64,000 nucleotides of DNA from Anaerococcus senegalensis JC48. GTDB lineage: Bacteria > Bacillota > Clostridia > Tissierellales > Peptoniphilaceae. Positions 1 to 9,310 of the stretch are shown here, in pieces. The notes under the pieces are model-generated. The model was not told where the DNA came from. It made no database searches and saw nothing but the letters and a program-made list of their open reading frames with translations. Positions within the stretch are counted from its first letter, which is position 1, and each line of letters opens with the position of its first letter. Both the position numbers and the translations under genes were made by a program. The stretch is from the NCBI RefSeq assembly GCF_000321005.1, contig NZ_HE578908.1, positions 1 through 64,000 of the forward strand, in the 5' to 3' direction.

Positions 1-36
1 TTTAAAGGTTCATGCGTCATTTGTAATGACTATTTA

Positions 37-65
37 AGTCTACCACCTTTTTGAAAGCTTGTCAA
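37..65 (-). promoter_or_regulatory. Promoter P2, leftward out of the window
   Basis: On the minus strand there is a perfect -35 box TTGACA (60-65), a 17-base spacer and a -10-like TAGACT (37-42). Transcription would leave the window to the left. The tandem arrangement with a second promoter about 90 bases upstream resembles the front of an rRNA or tRNA operon, but no such gene is visible here, so the target is inferred. Confidence 0.5.
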
Positions 66-131
66 GTTTTTTTTAAGATTTTTTTCATATTCTTTATTTA
101 ACTTATCGCTTTTCTTGGTGCCGACTATTAT

Positions 132-159
132 ATTATATCTCGTATTTTTTTATTGTCAA
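132..159 (-). promoter_or_regulatory. Promoter P1, leftward out of the window
   Basis: Minus-strand TTGACA (154-159), a 16-base spacer and TATAAT (132-137): a consensus vegetative promoter. It points the same way as P2 and lies just downstream of the terminator that closes the peroxiredoxin unit, so it starts a new leftward transcript. Positions 66-131 between the two promoters are AT-rich and hold no gene. Confidence 0.55.
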
Positions 160-210
160 GCTTTTTTTATATTTTTTTCAATATTTTATTTTCTTGACTA
201 TTTTTGAGAT

Positions 211-242
211 AAAAAATATAGCTGTTAATCAAACAGCTATAT
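211..242 (-). terminator. Rho-independent terminator after the peroxiredoxin unit
   Basis: An 11-bp perfect stem (ATATAGCTGTT and its complement) with a 5-base loop is followed on the minus strand by a run of T. It lies 46 bases beyond the peroxiredoxin stop codon and separates that unit from the leftward promoters. Confidence 0.85.
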
Positions 243-288
243 TAGTATATTATCTTTTTTGACTTTTGTCAAATATTTTTTTTATTTT

Positions 289-744
289 TTATAAATTCTC
301 TATTACTTCTTCTATATCAGGAAGTTGTGCTTGTGGATATTCTTTTGACCACTTTACAATTCCCTCTTCATCTATTATGATATTTGCTCTTTTGCTTGCT
401 GAGTTTTCTTCATTAAATATACCATAAGCTTTTGCTACTTCTCCTAGTGGGAAAAAGTCTGATGCAAATTTTACGTTATCTATATTTAATACTGCAGCCC
501 ATGCTTTTTTTGATGGTTGTGGATCTATTGATAAGCCTATTACTACTGTTTCTCCTTTTTCTTGGATTCTATCGTAATTTCTTTCAAGCGATCTCATTTG
601 ATCTGCACATACTGATGTAAATGCAAGAGGATGTGATGATAGTATTACTTTTTTTCCTCTATAATTTTCTAAGTTTACATCTTCTGCATTTTGATCTTTT
701 ATATTAAATAATGGTGCTTTTTCACCTTTTTTTATTATTGACAT
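289..744 (-). CDS. Peroxiredoxin (AhpC/TSA family), 1-Cys type
   Basis: Thiol peroxidase that would reduce H2O2 or organic peroxides in the cytoplasm. The 151 residues form one thioredoxin-fold AhpC/TSA domain. The peroxidatic motif is P39-L-A-F-T-S-V-C46, and C46 is the only cysteine in the protein, so no resolving cysteine is present and reduction must use an external thiol. The motif has PLAFTSVC where many family members read P-x-x-F-T-x-x-C, so the active site is intact. It lies 12 bases downstream of ridA, so the two are probably co-transcribed and may form a small stress unit. An AhpE/Bcp-like subgroup is likely but not provable by eye. Confidence 0.88.
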   Translation of the reverse strand: MSIIKKGEKAPLFNIKDQNAEDVNLENYRGKKVILSSHPLAFTSVCADQMRSLERNYDRIQEKGETVVIGLSIDPQPSKKAWAAVLNIDNVKFASDFFPLGEVAKAYGIFNEENSASKRANIIIDEEGIVKWSKEYPQAQLPDIEEVIENL

Positions 745-756
745 TTATTCTCCTAT

Positions 757-1131
757 TTATAATTCTGCTATTGCTTCGATTTCTAATAGTCCACCTTTTG
801 GAAGTTTTCCTACTTCTACACAGCTTCTTGCAGGTTTATGATCTCCAAAAAATTCTGCATATACTTCGTTTACTGCAGCAAAGTCGTTAACATCGTCTAA
901 GAATATATTAACTTTTACGATTTTTTCTACTGAAGATCCACCTTCTTCTATTATAGCTTTTACATTTTCCAATGATTGTTTTGTAGCTTTTTTGATATCA
1001 TCTGATATTAACTCACCTGTTTCTGGTACTAATGGAAGTTGTCCTGATGAGTATACGAATCCGTTTGTTACTATTCCTTGTGAGTATGCTCCAACTGCTG
1101 CTGGTGCTTTTTTTGTTTGAATTATTTTCAT
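757..1131 (-). CDS. ridA: RidA family reactive enamine/imine deaminase
   Basis: RidA (YjgF/YER057c) proteins hydrolyse 2-aminoacrylate and other enamine intermediates released by PLP enzymes, protecting cells from damage. The 124 residues match the family length. Hallmarks include the N-terminal G-A-Y-S-Q (14-18), the S-G-Q-L-P segment (29-33), and the active-site arginine R102 in K-P-A-R-S-C, with the C-terminal E-I-E-A. A good SD (GGAGG) precedes ATG 1131. It sits upstream of the peroxiredoxin on the same strand. The active-site arginine supports a true deaminase and not one of the Rid subfamilies that lack it. Confidence 0.92.
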   Translation of the reverse strand: MKIIQTKKAPAAVGAYSQGIVTNGFVYSSGQLPLVPETGELISDDIKKATKQSLENVKAIIEEGGSSVEKIVKVNIFLDDVNDFAAVNEVYAEFFGDHKPARSCVEVGKLPKGGLLEIEAIAEL

Positions 1132-1203
1132 AATTTCCTCCTATTTAGTAAACGTTATTATATTATGAGCATACTTTTTTTCTTGTTTTATTCAACTTAA
1201 ATT

Positions 1204-1232
1204 AAAAAAATCTCAAATATTAATTTGAGATT
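1204..1232 (-). terminator. Terminator of the pheST-argS-TPR operon
   Basis: A 10-bp perfect stem (AATCTCAAAT and its complement, loop of 4) followed on the minus strand by a T-run. The stem overlaps the last bases of the TPR gene's stop codon, so it closes the long pheS-to-TPR operon. Confidence 0.85.
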
Positions 1233-2331
1233 AGTTTAATTTGTATTGATCTTTTATTATTTGTATATTTCTACTCAATTCATCACTTAAATCATCATAG
1301 CTTTCTAAATTTTTTATGTCTTCTTTTGCTTTTTTCATATTATTAAGAGATAAATTTATTTGTAGTCTATTGTAGGTCATTCTAGGGTCTTCTGGATATT
1401 TTTTTAGACCTTGGTTTATTATTTCTATTGCATCTATTGGTTTTTTTGTTGCATATAGACTTATAGCATAGTCATTGTAAAGTTCTCTAAATTCTCCGCC
1501 TTTTTCTAATGAATTTTTGAAAGCAAGGTTTGAATTTTCATATTGACCTACATTTTGATAGGCTACAGCTAGATAATAATACGCATCTGCTCTTTTTGTT
1601 TTTGATAAAAGTCTTGTTAGTATTTGTATTGCTTTGTCAAAGTTTCCTTTTCCTATATAATAAAGTCCTTCTTCTATTTCTGCATTATCAAATATCATTT
1701 TTATCTTTTCTCTAATTTCATCTTTAGCTTGTATATCTTTTGTTCTTTGGAGGGCATTTTCATAGTAAGATCTTGCCTTTATATATTCTCCAAGATTTGC
1801 ATATATATTTCCAAGCTCATAATATGATAAGGGAAATTCTTCGTCTTGATTTATTATTTCTTGTAAAATTCTAAGAGCTTCTTTAATAAATTCATCTTTA
1901 TATTCTGTATCTTCATATGCTTTTGGCCAAAGAATTCTAGCATAATTATAAGAATTGTATTTATCAAATGGATTTATTATATATCCTCCTCTTAGTAAGA
2001 GTAAAGATTTTTCAGGACTCTTTTCTATTATTTTTAAAGCTTTTTGTGATGTATAGGCACCTATATTTTTAATATAGTTTTCTATTATTTTTATATATGT
2101 TTCTTTGTATCTAAAATCTTTATCAATACCTAGATTCATTATTAGTCCATCTAAAATTATATCTAGGTTTATTTTATTTTCAAATTCTCCGCTTATTACA
2201 TTTTCTGATAAGTCTTTTGTATAAAGTGCTAAGGGAGTTTTATTTAATAGATCATACGATGATTCTTTTTTTAGATCTATATATCCTAGTTTGTCTGTAA
2301 AATTCAAAAAATATTGGTCTATTTTTGCCAT
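1231..2331 (-). CDS. TPR-repeat protein of unknown function
   Basis: 366 residues with no signal peptide or membrane segment. From about residue 150 there are tandem tetratricopeptide-like helix pairs. Examples are the segments with Y-E-L-G-N-I-Y-A-N-L-G-E-Y-I-K-A-R-S-Y-Y, then G-N-F-D-K-A-I-Q-I-L and V-G-Q-Y-E-N-S-N-L-A. These show the usual A/G/Y spacing of TPR helices. The N-terminal 150 residues resemble nothing I recognise. It starts one base after the preceding membrane-protein gene ends, so the two are translationally linked and may work together. A cytoplasmic scaffold role is inferred from the fold only. Confidence 0.7.
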   Translation of the reverse strand: MAKIDQYFLNFTDKLGYIDLKKESSYDLLNKTPLALYTKDLSENVISGEFENKINLDIILDGLIMNLGIDKDFRYKETYIKIIENYIKNIGAYTSQKALKIIEKSPEKSLLLLRGGYIINPFDKYNSYNYARILWPKAYEDTEYKDEFIKEALRILQEIINQDEEFPLSYYELGNIYANLGEYIKARSYYENALQRTKDIQAKDEIREKIKMIFDNAEIEEGLYYIGKGNFDKAIQILTRLLSKTKRADAYYYLAVAYQNVGQYENSNLAFKNSLEKGGEFRELYNDYAISLYATKKPIDAIEIINQGLKKYPEDPRMTYNRLQINLSLNNMKKAKEDIKNLESYDDLSDELSRNIQIIKDQYKLN

Positions 2332-2332
2332 T

Positions 2333-3034
2333 TTATCCTCTCATAAATTTTCTTTGTCCATAAGAATGTTTTGATAATATTTTAAATAAATGTCCTTTAT
2401 ATAGTAAAAATATTGTATCCCATATTGATAGAAGAATTACAAATATAAATTCATTCCTAATTACCAAGGTATTTATCACTAATTTGTTTATTAAATATGT
2501 TTCTACTAATGTGTAAATTAGTGCATAAATTCCCCAAATAAATAGGTTGTTTTTTACAAAATTAAAGGAATCTATCAATATAGAAAATCCATAGACGCTC
2601 TCTATATAAACAAGCTCTATTACAGCCGACGTAAAAAACTTAAATATAATACTTACTATATTTAAAATAGTTGGATCAACTCCTGTAAGTAAATTATTTA
2701 TTAAAAGTTCTACTATATAAATTGAAAACATAGCTGACATAATTAAATAGAAAAAATTCGATATTGAATTTTCTATAGATTTTTTGCCAGTATTGTTGTA
2801 TAAGACTATAGATCTAAGAGCTTGAGCAACAAAACACAATATTAATATCTCTATTAAATAATTTATTAATGAAGAAAGATATGAAGAGTTTAACATAGAT
2901 AAACCCTTCATACCTTCAAATACAGACCTAACTATTAAAGCAATGAACAGAATGTATGATTTTTTTATTTTTTTTACGCTTTCAGAAAATGCATATTTTG
3001 AAATTTCTAAAAAATCTATAATTCTTTCTTTCAT
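2333..3034 (-). CDS. Multi-pass membrane protein, unknown function
   Basis: 233 residues, strongly hydrophobic, with about five or six predicted membrane spans after a short charged N-terminus (residues 1-22, lysine-rich). I recognise no catalytic motif or family. Its start codon overlaps the argS stop by one base (TAATG), and its stop is one base before the TPR gene, so it is firmly embedded in the pheST-argS operon. The membrane protein/TPR pair is probably one functional unit, but what it does cannot be told from sequence. Confidence 0.65.
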   Translation of the reverse strand: MKERIIDFLEISKYAFSESVKKIKKSYILFIALIVRSVFEGMKGLSMLNSSYLSSLINYLIEILILCFVAQALRSIVLYNNTGKKSIENSISNFFYLIMSAMFSIYIVELLINNLLTGVDPTILNIVSIIFKFFTSAVIELVYIESVYGFSILIDSFNFVKNNLFIWGIYALIYTLVETYLINKLVINTLVIRNEFIFVILLSIWDTIFLLYKGHLFKILSKHSYGQRKFMRG

Positions 3035-4734
3035 TACATTTGTTCCACTGTTTTAATTCCTAATATTCCTAAACCATTTTTAATAACAATTGATGTAGCC
3101 TTTGTTAGTGCAAGTCTTTCTTCTTTTACTTTTTCATCATCTACTAATATTTGTGTAGAGTTGTAGAATTTATTGAATTTTTGTGCAATTTCCATTACTT
3201 TTCTTGCAACTACCGCAGGTTCAAGTCTATCTTTAGCTAATATTACTGCATCTTGGAAGCTTTCTAAAGCTTTAATTAAGCTATATTCTTCTTCTGAGTT
3301 TAATTTTTCAAAGTTTATTTTTTCAAAATTTTCTTTTCCAGCTTTTCTTAAAACAGATTTTGCTCTTGCATATGTGTAGTGTACATATGGACCTGTTTCT
3401 CCTTCAAAGTTTAATAATTCGTCCCAATCAAATACATAATCTTTGATTCTTGAATTATACAATTCTTGGAACTTAACAGCACCAATACCAACAATCTTTG
3501 CAGCTTCTTCTAAATTTTCTATTTGGTTATCTCTATCTTTCATGATTGAGTATGTTTTTTCTATTGTTTTATTTAAAACATCTTCTAAGAATACTACATG
3601 ACCTCTTCTTGTTGAAAGAACTTGATCTTTTAATGAAACCATACCAAATTGTACGTGTAAGATTTCCTCACTTACATCTTCATGTCCCATTAAATATAAT
3701 ATTTTCTTTAATTGTTCAAAGTGTAATTTTTGTTGACTTCCAACAACATAAATATTTTTATCAAGACCATATGTTCTATGTCTATAAAGCGCTGTTGCAA
3801 CGTCTCTTGTAATATAAGCTGATGAACCATTTGATTTAATAAGCATTGATGGTGGTAAATTAAATTCACTCAAATCTACTATATAAGCTCCATCAGATTC
3901 TACTAAAAGATTTTTTTCTTTTAATTCATCAAGTGCATCTGGCATCCATTTTGAATGGTAACTTTCTCCATGGTAATTGTCATATTTAATATCCAACATT
4001 CCATAAACTCTATCAAACTCTCTTAGTGATAGATCTTTGAACCATTGCCATAATTCAACTGCTTCTTCTTCTCCGTCTTCAAGATTTTTGAATTCTTGTC
4101 TAGCTTTTTCTTGATATTCTTCGTTATCTTCTTCTTCTTTTGTATATCTTACATATAAATTTAAAAGTTCATTGATAGGATCTTTATCAATAGCTTCTTT
4201 ATCTCCCCAAAGTTTATAAGCTGCTATCATTACACCAAATTGTGTACCATAATCTCCTATATAGTTTGAAGCTGTAACATTATAACCTAAGTATTCATAA
4301 ATATTTCTAATTACATCCCCAATAACTGTTGATCTAATATGTCCAATATGGAAAGGCTTAGCTATATTTACAGATGAAAATTCTACTAATTCATTAATTC
4401 CATTTCCCATATCACTTTTTCCGTAGTCATCTTCTTTTTCTAAAACTTCATTGATAACTTCGTTTGTTACTTTTTGTTTATCTAAAAAGAAGTTTACATA
4501 GGCATTTTCGTTCTCTATTTTTTCTACGCCATCAATTTCTAAATTTTTTGCTATTTCTTCAGCGATAAGTTTAGGATTTTTTCTCATAGTTCTTGCCAAA
4601 GTGAAACAAGGAAAGGCAAAATCTCCCATATTATCTTGAGGTGGAATTTCAATTAAATTATAAATTTCTTGGTAATCCAAACCTAGTTCTTTTTCTTCAA
4701 GCTTTTTCACTATAACTTCTTTTAAATCTTTCAT
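3034..4734 (-). CDS. argS: Arginyl-tRNA synthetase
   Basis: Class I synthetase that charges tRNA-Arg. It has an N-terminal Add-1 domain (about 1-100), the catalytic signature F-H-I-G-H-I-R and a C-terminal DALR anticodon-binding domain. The KMSKS loop is replaced by a S-T-R-R-G segment, as in many ArgS proteins. An upstream in-frame ATG at 4752 is not used in my view. The strong SD (GGAGG) lies between it and ATG 4734, and the protein then begins M-K-D-L-K-E, as in homologues. The mutS2 stop codon lies just upstream, so the genes are co-transcribed. No separate T-box is visible, so expression appears to ride on the pheS promoter region or an unseen internal promoter. Confidence 0.96.
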   Translation of the reverse strand: MKDLKEVIVKKLEEKELGLDYQEIYNLIEIPPQDNMGDFAFPCFTLARTMRKNPKLIAEEIAKNLEIDGVEKIENENAYVNFFLDKQKVTNEVINEVLEKEDDYGKSDMGNGINELVEFSSVNIAKPFHIGHIRSTVIGDVIRNIYEYLGYNVTASNYIGDYGTQFGVMIAAYKLWGDKEAIDKDPINELLNLYVRYTKEEEDNEEYQEKARQEFKNLEDGEEEAVELWQWFKDLSLREFDRVYGMLDIKYDNYHGESYHSKWMPDALDELKEKNLLVESDGAYIVDLSEFNLPPSMLIKSNGSSAYITRDVATALYRHRTYGLDKNIYVVGSQQKLHFEQLKKILYLMGHEDVSEEILHVQFGMVSLKDQVLSTRRGHVVFLEDVLNKTIEKTYSIMKDRDNQIENLEEAAKIVGIGAVKFQELYNSRIKDYVFDWDELLNFEGETGPYVHYTYARAKSVLRKAGKENFEKINFEKLNSEEEYSLIKALESFQDAVILAKDRLEPAVVARKVMEIAQKFNKFYNSTQILVDDEKVKEERLALTKATSIVIKNGLGILGIKTVEQM

Positions 4735-4748
4735 ATTTCCTCCAAAAA

Positions 4749-7094
4749 TCATTTGAATTTTACAATTGTAACTCCATATCCACCCTCTTTTTCATTTCCA
4801 GGCCTAAAGGAGTCGATCATTTTATTATTTTTTAAATAATCGTTAATACCATTTCTCAAAGCACCAGTTCCCTTGCCGTGAATAATTTTGGCTTGATCAA
4901 GTCCTGATAACATAGCATCATCCAGGTATTTATCAAAATTTCTCAAAGCCTCATCATATCTTTGTCCTCTTAAATCAAGAGTTGGAGATATGTGCATGGC
5001 TTTTTTTGCCTTATAAATTCTGTTAGTATTTTCTTTAGTCTTATTTTTCGCTTTAACTTTGGTAACATTTTTTATATTAGAATCCATTTTCAAAATACCC
5101 ATTTGTACTTTTATATTACCCTTTTCGTCAGGATTTTCAATAACTTGGGCCTTTTCATTTAATCCTTCAATAATTACAGTGTCTCCTACTTTTAAATTTT
5201 GTGGAGCGTTTTTACTTCTTTTTTCTTTTATAATATTTTCATCTTTTTCGATTTTTGATGATTTATATTTATTTCTTATATCATTTAAAGATCTATCAAT
5301 ATCCGAAACATTTGCATTTTTAGATTTTTTTGCGATTTTTAGCATTTCTTGACTTGACTCATTGGCTTCTTCCAAGATTTTATTTGCTTTTTCTTCAGCT
5401 TTTTTTATTATTTTCTTTTCTTCTTTTTTGATTTTTTCTGATAGAGATAAAAGATCATTTCTTGCTTTTTTAATTTTTTTCTTATAATCTTCAATTTCTT
5501 GATTTTTAATTTCCATCTCTTTTTTGTTTTGATCAAGTTCTTCTAGAATTGTATTAAAATTTTTATTATCTTCAGAAAGAATTGATTTGGCATTTGCTAA
5601 AATTTCTTTATTTAAACCTAATCTTTTTGAAATTTCAAAAGCATTTGATTTACCTGGAGTCCCTATTATTAATTTATATGTTGGTGATAAGCTCTCAAGA
5701 TCAAATTCTACACTTGCATTCATCACTCCTTCTTTTTCCAAGGCGTAATATTTTAGCTCTGAATAATGAGTTGTTGCAAAAGTCATTGTATTTTTATTTT
5801 TCAAAAATTCTAATATTGAAATAGCAAGAGCTGCTCCTTCTGTTGGATCTGTACCACTTCCGACCTCATCTAATAAAACTAGAGAATTTTCAGTAATATT
5901 TTCTGTAATTTTTACAATATTTGTAAGAGATGCTGAAAATGTTGAAAGACTCATTTCAATTGATTGGGTATCTCCAATATCTAAAAATATATCGTCAAAA
6001 ACATTTACCAAACTATCTTCATCGCAAGGAATATAAAAACCAGATTGAGCCATTAAAGAAATTAATCCAACTGTTTTCAAAGAAACAGTCTTTCCTCCTG
6101 TATTTGGCCCAGTAATTATTAAAGTATTATATCCATCACCAATTTTTACATTTATCGGAACTACATTTCCTTTCAATAGAGGATGACGAGCATTTTTTAA
6201 ATTAATAATTTTTTTATCGGTAAGTTTTGGCATAGTATATTCATGTGCCAAAAAATATTTTACTTTCGCTTGTAAAAAATCTATTCTTTGAATTAATTTT
6301 TGATTTTCTAAAATTTCTTGATCAAAGCCTTCAACAAATCTTGAAAGTCTATCTAAAATCCTTCTAATCTCGTCACTTTCTTCGATTTGTAAATTTGATA
6401 AATCATTATTTAATTCAACAATTGCACTAGGTTCTATAAATAGAGTATTTCCTGTTTGAGATCTATCATGAATTATTCCATTTAAAACCGCTTTTTTATT
6501 TGTTTTTACTGGAAGTACGTATCTTCCATCTCTAATTGAAACTACCTTATCTTGAAGTGAGTCATCAAATTTTGATGAAGAAATATAAAATGATAATTTA
6601 TTTTTAATTTCTTCTTCTTTTTTGCCCATTTTCTTTCTAATAGACCTTAAATTTGCTGATGCATTATCAGCTATTTCATCTTCAGATATTATAGACCTTT
6701 CTATCTCATCTTTTATAAAATCATTAGTAGAAATTCTATCAAATAAATCTTTTATATAAGGATCTTCTATATTTTCTCCATATTCTTTTAAATAATTGCT
6801 AACTCTCAATAAATCAAGAATTTTTAAAAGTTCAAATGGTTCAAGAATTCCTTTTTTTCTAACATATCCAATAATTTCTTTTAAATCATATAGGCCAAAA
6901 ATATCAATGTTCCCATTTTCTACAATGACCTTTTCCATAGACTTAGTCTTATCTAGCTCATCTTTAATTTCATTTATATCATTTTTAGGATTTATTTTTG
7001 AAATTTCTTTTTTAACAAGTTCACTTCTTGCATAGGTTTTGAGTTTTTCCAAAATTTTTCTAAACTCTAAAACTTCTAAAGTTTTTTCCTGCAT
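4749..7094 (-). CDS. mutS2: MutS2 endonuclease/ribosome-rescue ATPase
   Basis: MutS-homologue ATPase with a C-terminal Smr domain. The family suppresses homologous recombination and in Bacillus splits collided ribosomes. At 781 residues it has full family length. It shows Walker A G-P-N-T-G-G-K-T (329-336), Walker B L-V-L-L-D-E (405-410) followed by the G-S-G-T-D-P-T-E-G signature, a lysine/glutamate-rich coiled coil (about 515-640) and an Smr domain. The Smr motifs L-D-L-R-G and H-G-K-G-T-G-A-L-R are both intact, so nuclease or RNA-binding activity is plausible. The start overlaps the U32 gene stop by one base. The MutS mismatch-binding domain I is absent, as expected for MutS2. Confidence 0.95.
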   Translation of the reverse strand: MQEKTLEVLEFRKILEKLKTYARSELVKKEISKINPKNDINEIKDELDKTKSMEKVIVENGNIDIFGLYDLKEIIGYVRKKGILEPFELLKILDLLRVSNYLKEYGENIEDPYIKDLFDRISTNDFIKDEIERSIISEDEIADNASANLRSIRKKMGKKEEEIKNKLSFYISSSKFDDSLQDKVVSIRDGRYVLPVKTNKKAVLNGIIHDRSQTGNTLFIEPSAIVELNNDLSNLQIEESDEIRRILDRLSRFVEGFDQEILENQKLIQRIDFLQAKVKYFLAHEYTMPKLTDKKIINLKNARHPLLKGNVVPINVKIGDGYNTLIITGPNTGGKTVSLKTVGLISLMAQSGFYIPCDEDSLVNVFDDIFLDIGDTQSIEMSLSTFSASLTNIVKITENITENSLVLLDEVGSGTDPTEGAALAISILEFLKNKNTMTFATTHYSELKYYALEKEGVMNASVEFDLESLSPTYKLIIGTPGKSNAFEISKRLGLNKEILANAKSILSEDNKNFNTILEELDQNKKEMEIKNQEIEDYKKKIKKARNDLLSLSEKIKKEEKKIIKKAEEKANKILEEANESSQEMLKIAKKSKNANVSDIDRSLNDIRNKYKSSKIEKDENIIKEKRSKNAPQNLKVGDTVIIEGLNEKAQVIENPDEKGNIKVQMGILKMDSNIKNVTKVKAKNKTKENTNRIYKAKKAMHISPTLDLRGQRYDEALRNFDKYLDDAMLSGLDQAKIIHGKGTGALRNGINDYLKNNKMIDSFRPGNEKEGGYGVTIVKFK

Positions 7095-9310
7095 TAAATA
7101 ACACCCCTGTCGTATCCAAGATTGTTAATCTCAATTTTTTTAATATTTTTAATATCTTCATTATTTCTAATAAGATACAATAAAGATACTGAATTTTCAA
7201 TTTTTGTAAGGTCAATATTTGTAATTTCTTTTGAATAGATCCTAGATAAACCATCAGATCTTTTTATGTCAAATAGATTATTATCCTCATCTTTTATTTG
7301 AGAATTAGAAAATTTACAAGTCTCACATCCCTTTAGTTCACATTTTTTTATAGCAGAAAATGGACAGTGTCTCATATTCATAAGCTCAATTGGACCGTAA
7401 GCTAAAATTTCTGTAGGGTATTTTCTAGAATTTTTATTAATGTTTTCAAAAGAATTTTCTACAGATGAACAAATCATAGAAGAAAAATCACTATAAAAAT
7501 CAAAAGAATAAGAATTGAAAACATTTAAATATCTACCTATCCTAATTTCAAATCCATTTTTCAAAAGTACATCTTTTAAAACAAAGTCCTTATAGTTATT
7601 AAAAACTACTCCCTTAAAATTTTTCTCTTTCAAAAAAGTAATAAAATCTAGGTCATATTTTTTATCAGCATCCATAATATAAAAAATATTTAAACCATCA
7701 AATTTTTGATCATAATTTCTCAAATAAATATTATCAAAATCTTTCAATAGAGAAGGGTCTATATCATTTGTTAATAATTCTATATTTTTTTCTCTTTTAA
7801 AAGTTTTATCTTCTTTCAAATCTCTTTTTTTAACTTTTATAGGATCATTTTTATAAAAAGAAAGTCTTTTTTCATTTAAAATGTCAAGTGCATTTCTTCT
7901 CATAGAATTTATATCTTTTTTTCTCAAAAATATATTAGAGTCAATATCAATTTCTACCTTTTCTTCTTTATAAATTGTATTTCCAAATTTTGTGAGATTT
8001 TCTTTTATGTCTTCTTGATTTAGGAAAATATTTTTACCTTCTTCGACTAAATTTTCACCTTCATAAGATATTTTTGTATCTTTATATTTAAGGGTAATTT
8101 TAGGATACTGTCCGATTTTAGCCTCAAATTTAACATTTAAAGGTAGATTTTCATAAGAATTTAGACCATAATCTAGATTTTCCTTTAAAATTTTTGAAGA
8201 AAGTAGGTAAATTTTTGACCCCACTTTGGCATCTGGAAAATCTTTTAATTCTACCTCTTGATTTTTTTTCAAATCTTCTGTCAAGGTCAAGGGAAGTTTT
8301 CTATTTTTTTCAGTTGTAACTTGAAGAATTGATTCTTTTATCAAATTTGAATTTGCTTTAAAATATTTTTTATTACCTTTTTTATAAACTTCACCAATTT
8401 CTCTATGTTTATTTTCATTTTCAAGGGCAAGATATGATGATTTTTGTCCAAAAATAAATCCATTTGTATAAGACCTATTTGAAATATCTCTTAATTGATC
8501 CTTATCGTAATAATTCTCATAGATTTTTTCTCTATAATTTTTTACAGTATTATAAACATACTCATCAGTTTTCATACGTCCTTCAATTTTTAAAGAATTT
8601 ACTCCAACTTCTATTAGCTTATCGATATTATCAATTGTTGAAAGATCTTTCATTGAAAGATAATAATCTTCTCCCAAAATTTTTTCATCATTAATAAGCT
8701 TATATTTTTTTCTACAAATTCCTGCACATCTTCCTCTATTAGCAGATCTTTTACCAAGATATGAAGATAATAAACATTCTCCAGAAAAAGATACACATAA
8801 AGACCCATGAACAAAAACTTCTGTATCAATATCTAATTTACAAATTTTTTCTATCTCATAAATCTCAGTTTCTCTTGCAACAACTACCCTATCAAAACCA
8901 AGATTTTTGGCAGTAAGAGCCCCATCATAATCTTTTATTGCCATTTGCGTTGAAGCATGAAATTCTAATCTATGATTTGCTTTCTTATTTATGTCTTTTA
9001 GCAAAGAATATAGTCCAATATCTTGAATTAAAATAGCATCAGCACCATATTCAAAAAGTTTTTCAATATAAAAAATCGCCTTATCAATTTCTTCATCTTT
9101 TATAAGAGTATTTATAGTTATAAAAACTTTTCTATCGAACAAGTGAACATAATCAATCACTTCTTCAATATTATCTAAGGAGAAATTTTTGGCATAAGCT
9201 CTTGCACCAAAATCATCCAAGGCAAGATAAAAACTGCAAGCCCCTGCAGAAATCCCTGCATCAAGCATAGATCTTTTACCAACAGGAGCTAATATTTCAA
9301 CATTTTTCAT
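7094..9310 (-). CDS. U32 family (peptidase-like) RNA hydroxylation protein
   Basis: 738 residues. The N-terminal U32 domain (about 1-330) carries the family signature E-V-F-V-H-G-S-L-C. Its four cysteines (C172, C179, C195, C199) match the Fe-S ligands known in U32 proteins such as RlhA and TrhP. Those proteins hydroxylate 23S rRNA C2501 or tRNA U34 using prephenate. A second domain (DUF3656-like) and a cysteine pair near the C-terminus (C-E-L-K-G-C-E-T-C) follow. The family was once annotated as collagenase, which is probably wrong here. It lies between zapA and mutS2 with one-base overlaps, a common Firmicutes arrangement. The exact RNA target cannot be told by eye. Confidence 0.85.
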   Translation of the reverse strand: MKNVEILAPVGKRSMLDAGISAGACSFYLALDDFGARAYAKNFSLDNIEEVIDYVHLFDRKVFITINTLIKDEEIDKAIFYIEKLFEYGADAILIQDIGLYSLLKDINKKANHRLEFHASTQMAIKDYDGALTAKNLGFDRVVVARETEIYEIEKICKLDIDTEVFVHGSLCVSFSGECLLSSYLGKRSANRGRCAGICRKKYKLINDEKILGEDYYLSMKDLSTIDNIDKLIEVGVNSLKIEGRMKTDEYVYNTVKNYREKIYENYYDKDQLRDISNRSYTNGFIFGQKSSYLALENENKHREIGEVYKKGNKKYFKANSNLIKESILQVTTEKNRKLPLTLTEDLKKNQEVELKDFPDAKVGSKIYLLSSKILKENLDYGLNSYENLPLNVKFEAKIGQYPKITLKYKDTKISYEGENLVEEGKNIFLNQEDIKENLTKFGNTIYKEEKVEIDIDSNIFLRKKDINSMRRNALDILNEKRLSFYKNDPIKVKKRDLKEDKTFKREKNIELLTNDIDPSLLKDFDNIYLRNYDQKFDGLNIFYIMDADKKYDLDFITFLKEKNFKGVVFNNYKDFVLKDVLLKNGFEIRIGRYLNVFNSYSFDFYSDFSSMICSSVENSFENINKNSRKYPTEILAYGPIELMNMRHCPFSAIKKCELKGCETCKFSNSQIKDEDNNLFDIKRSDGLSRIYSKEITNIDLTKIENSVSLLYLIRNNEDIKNIKKIEINNLGYDRGVI

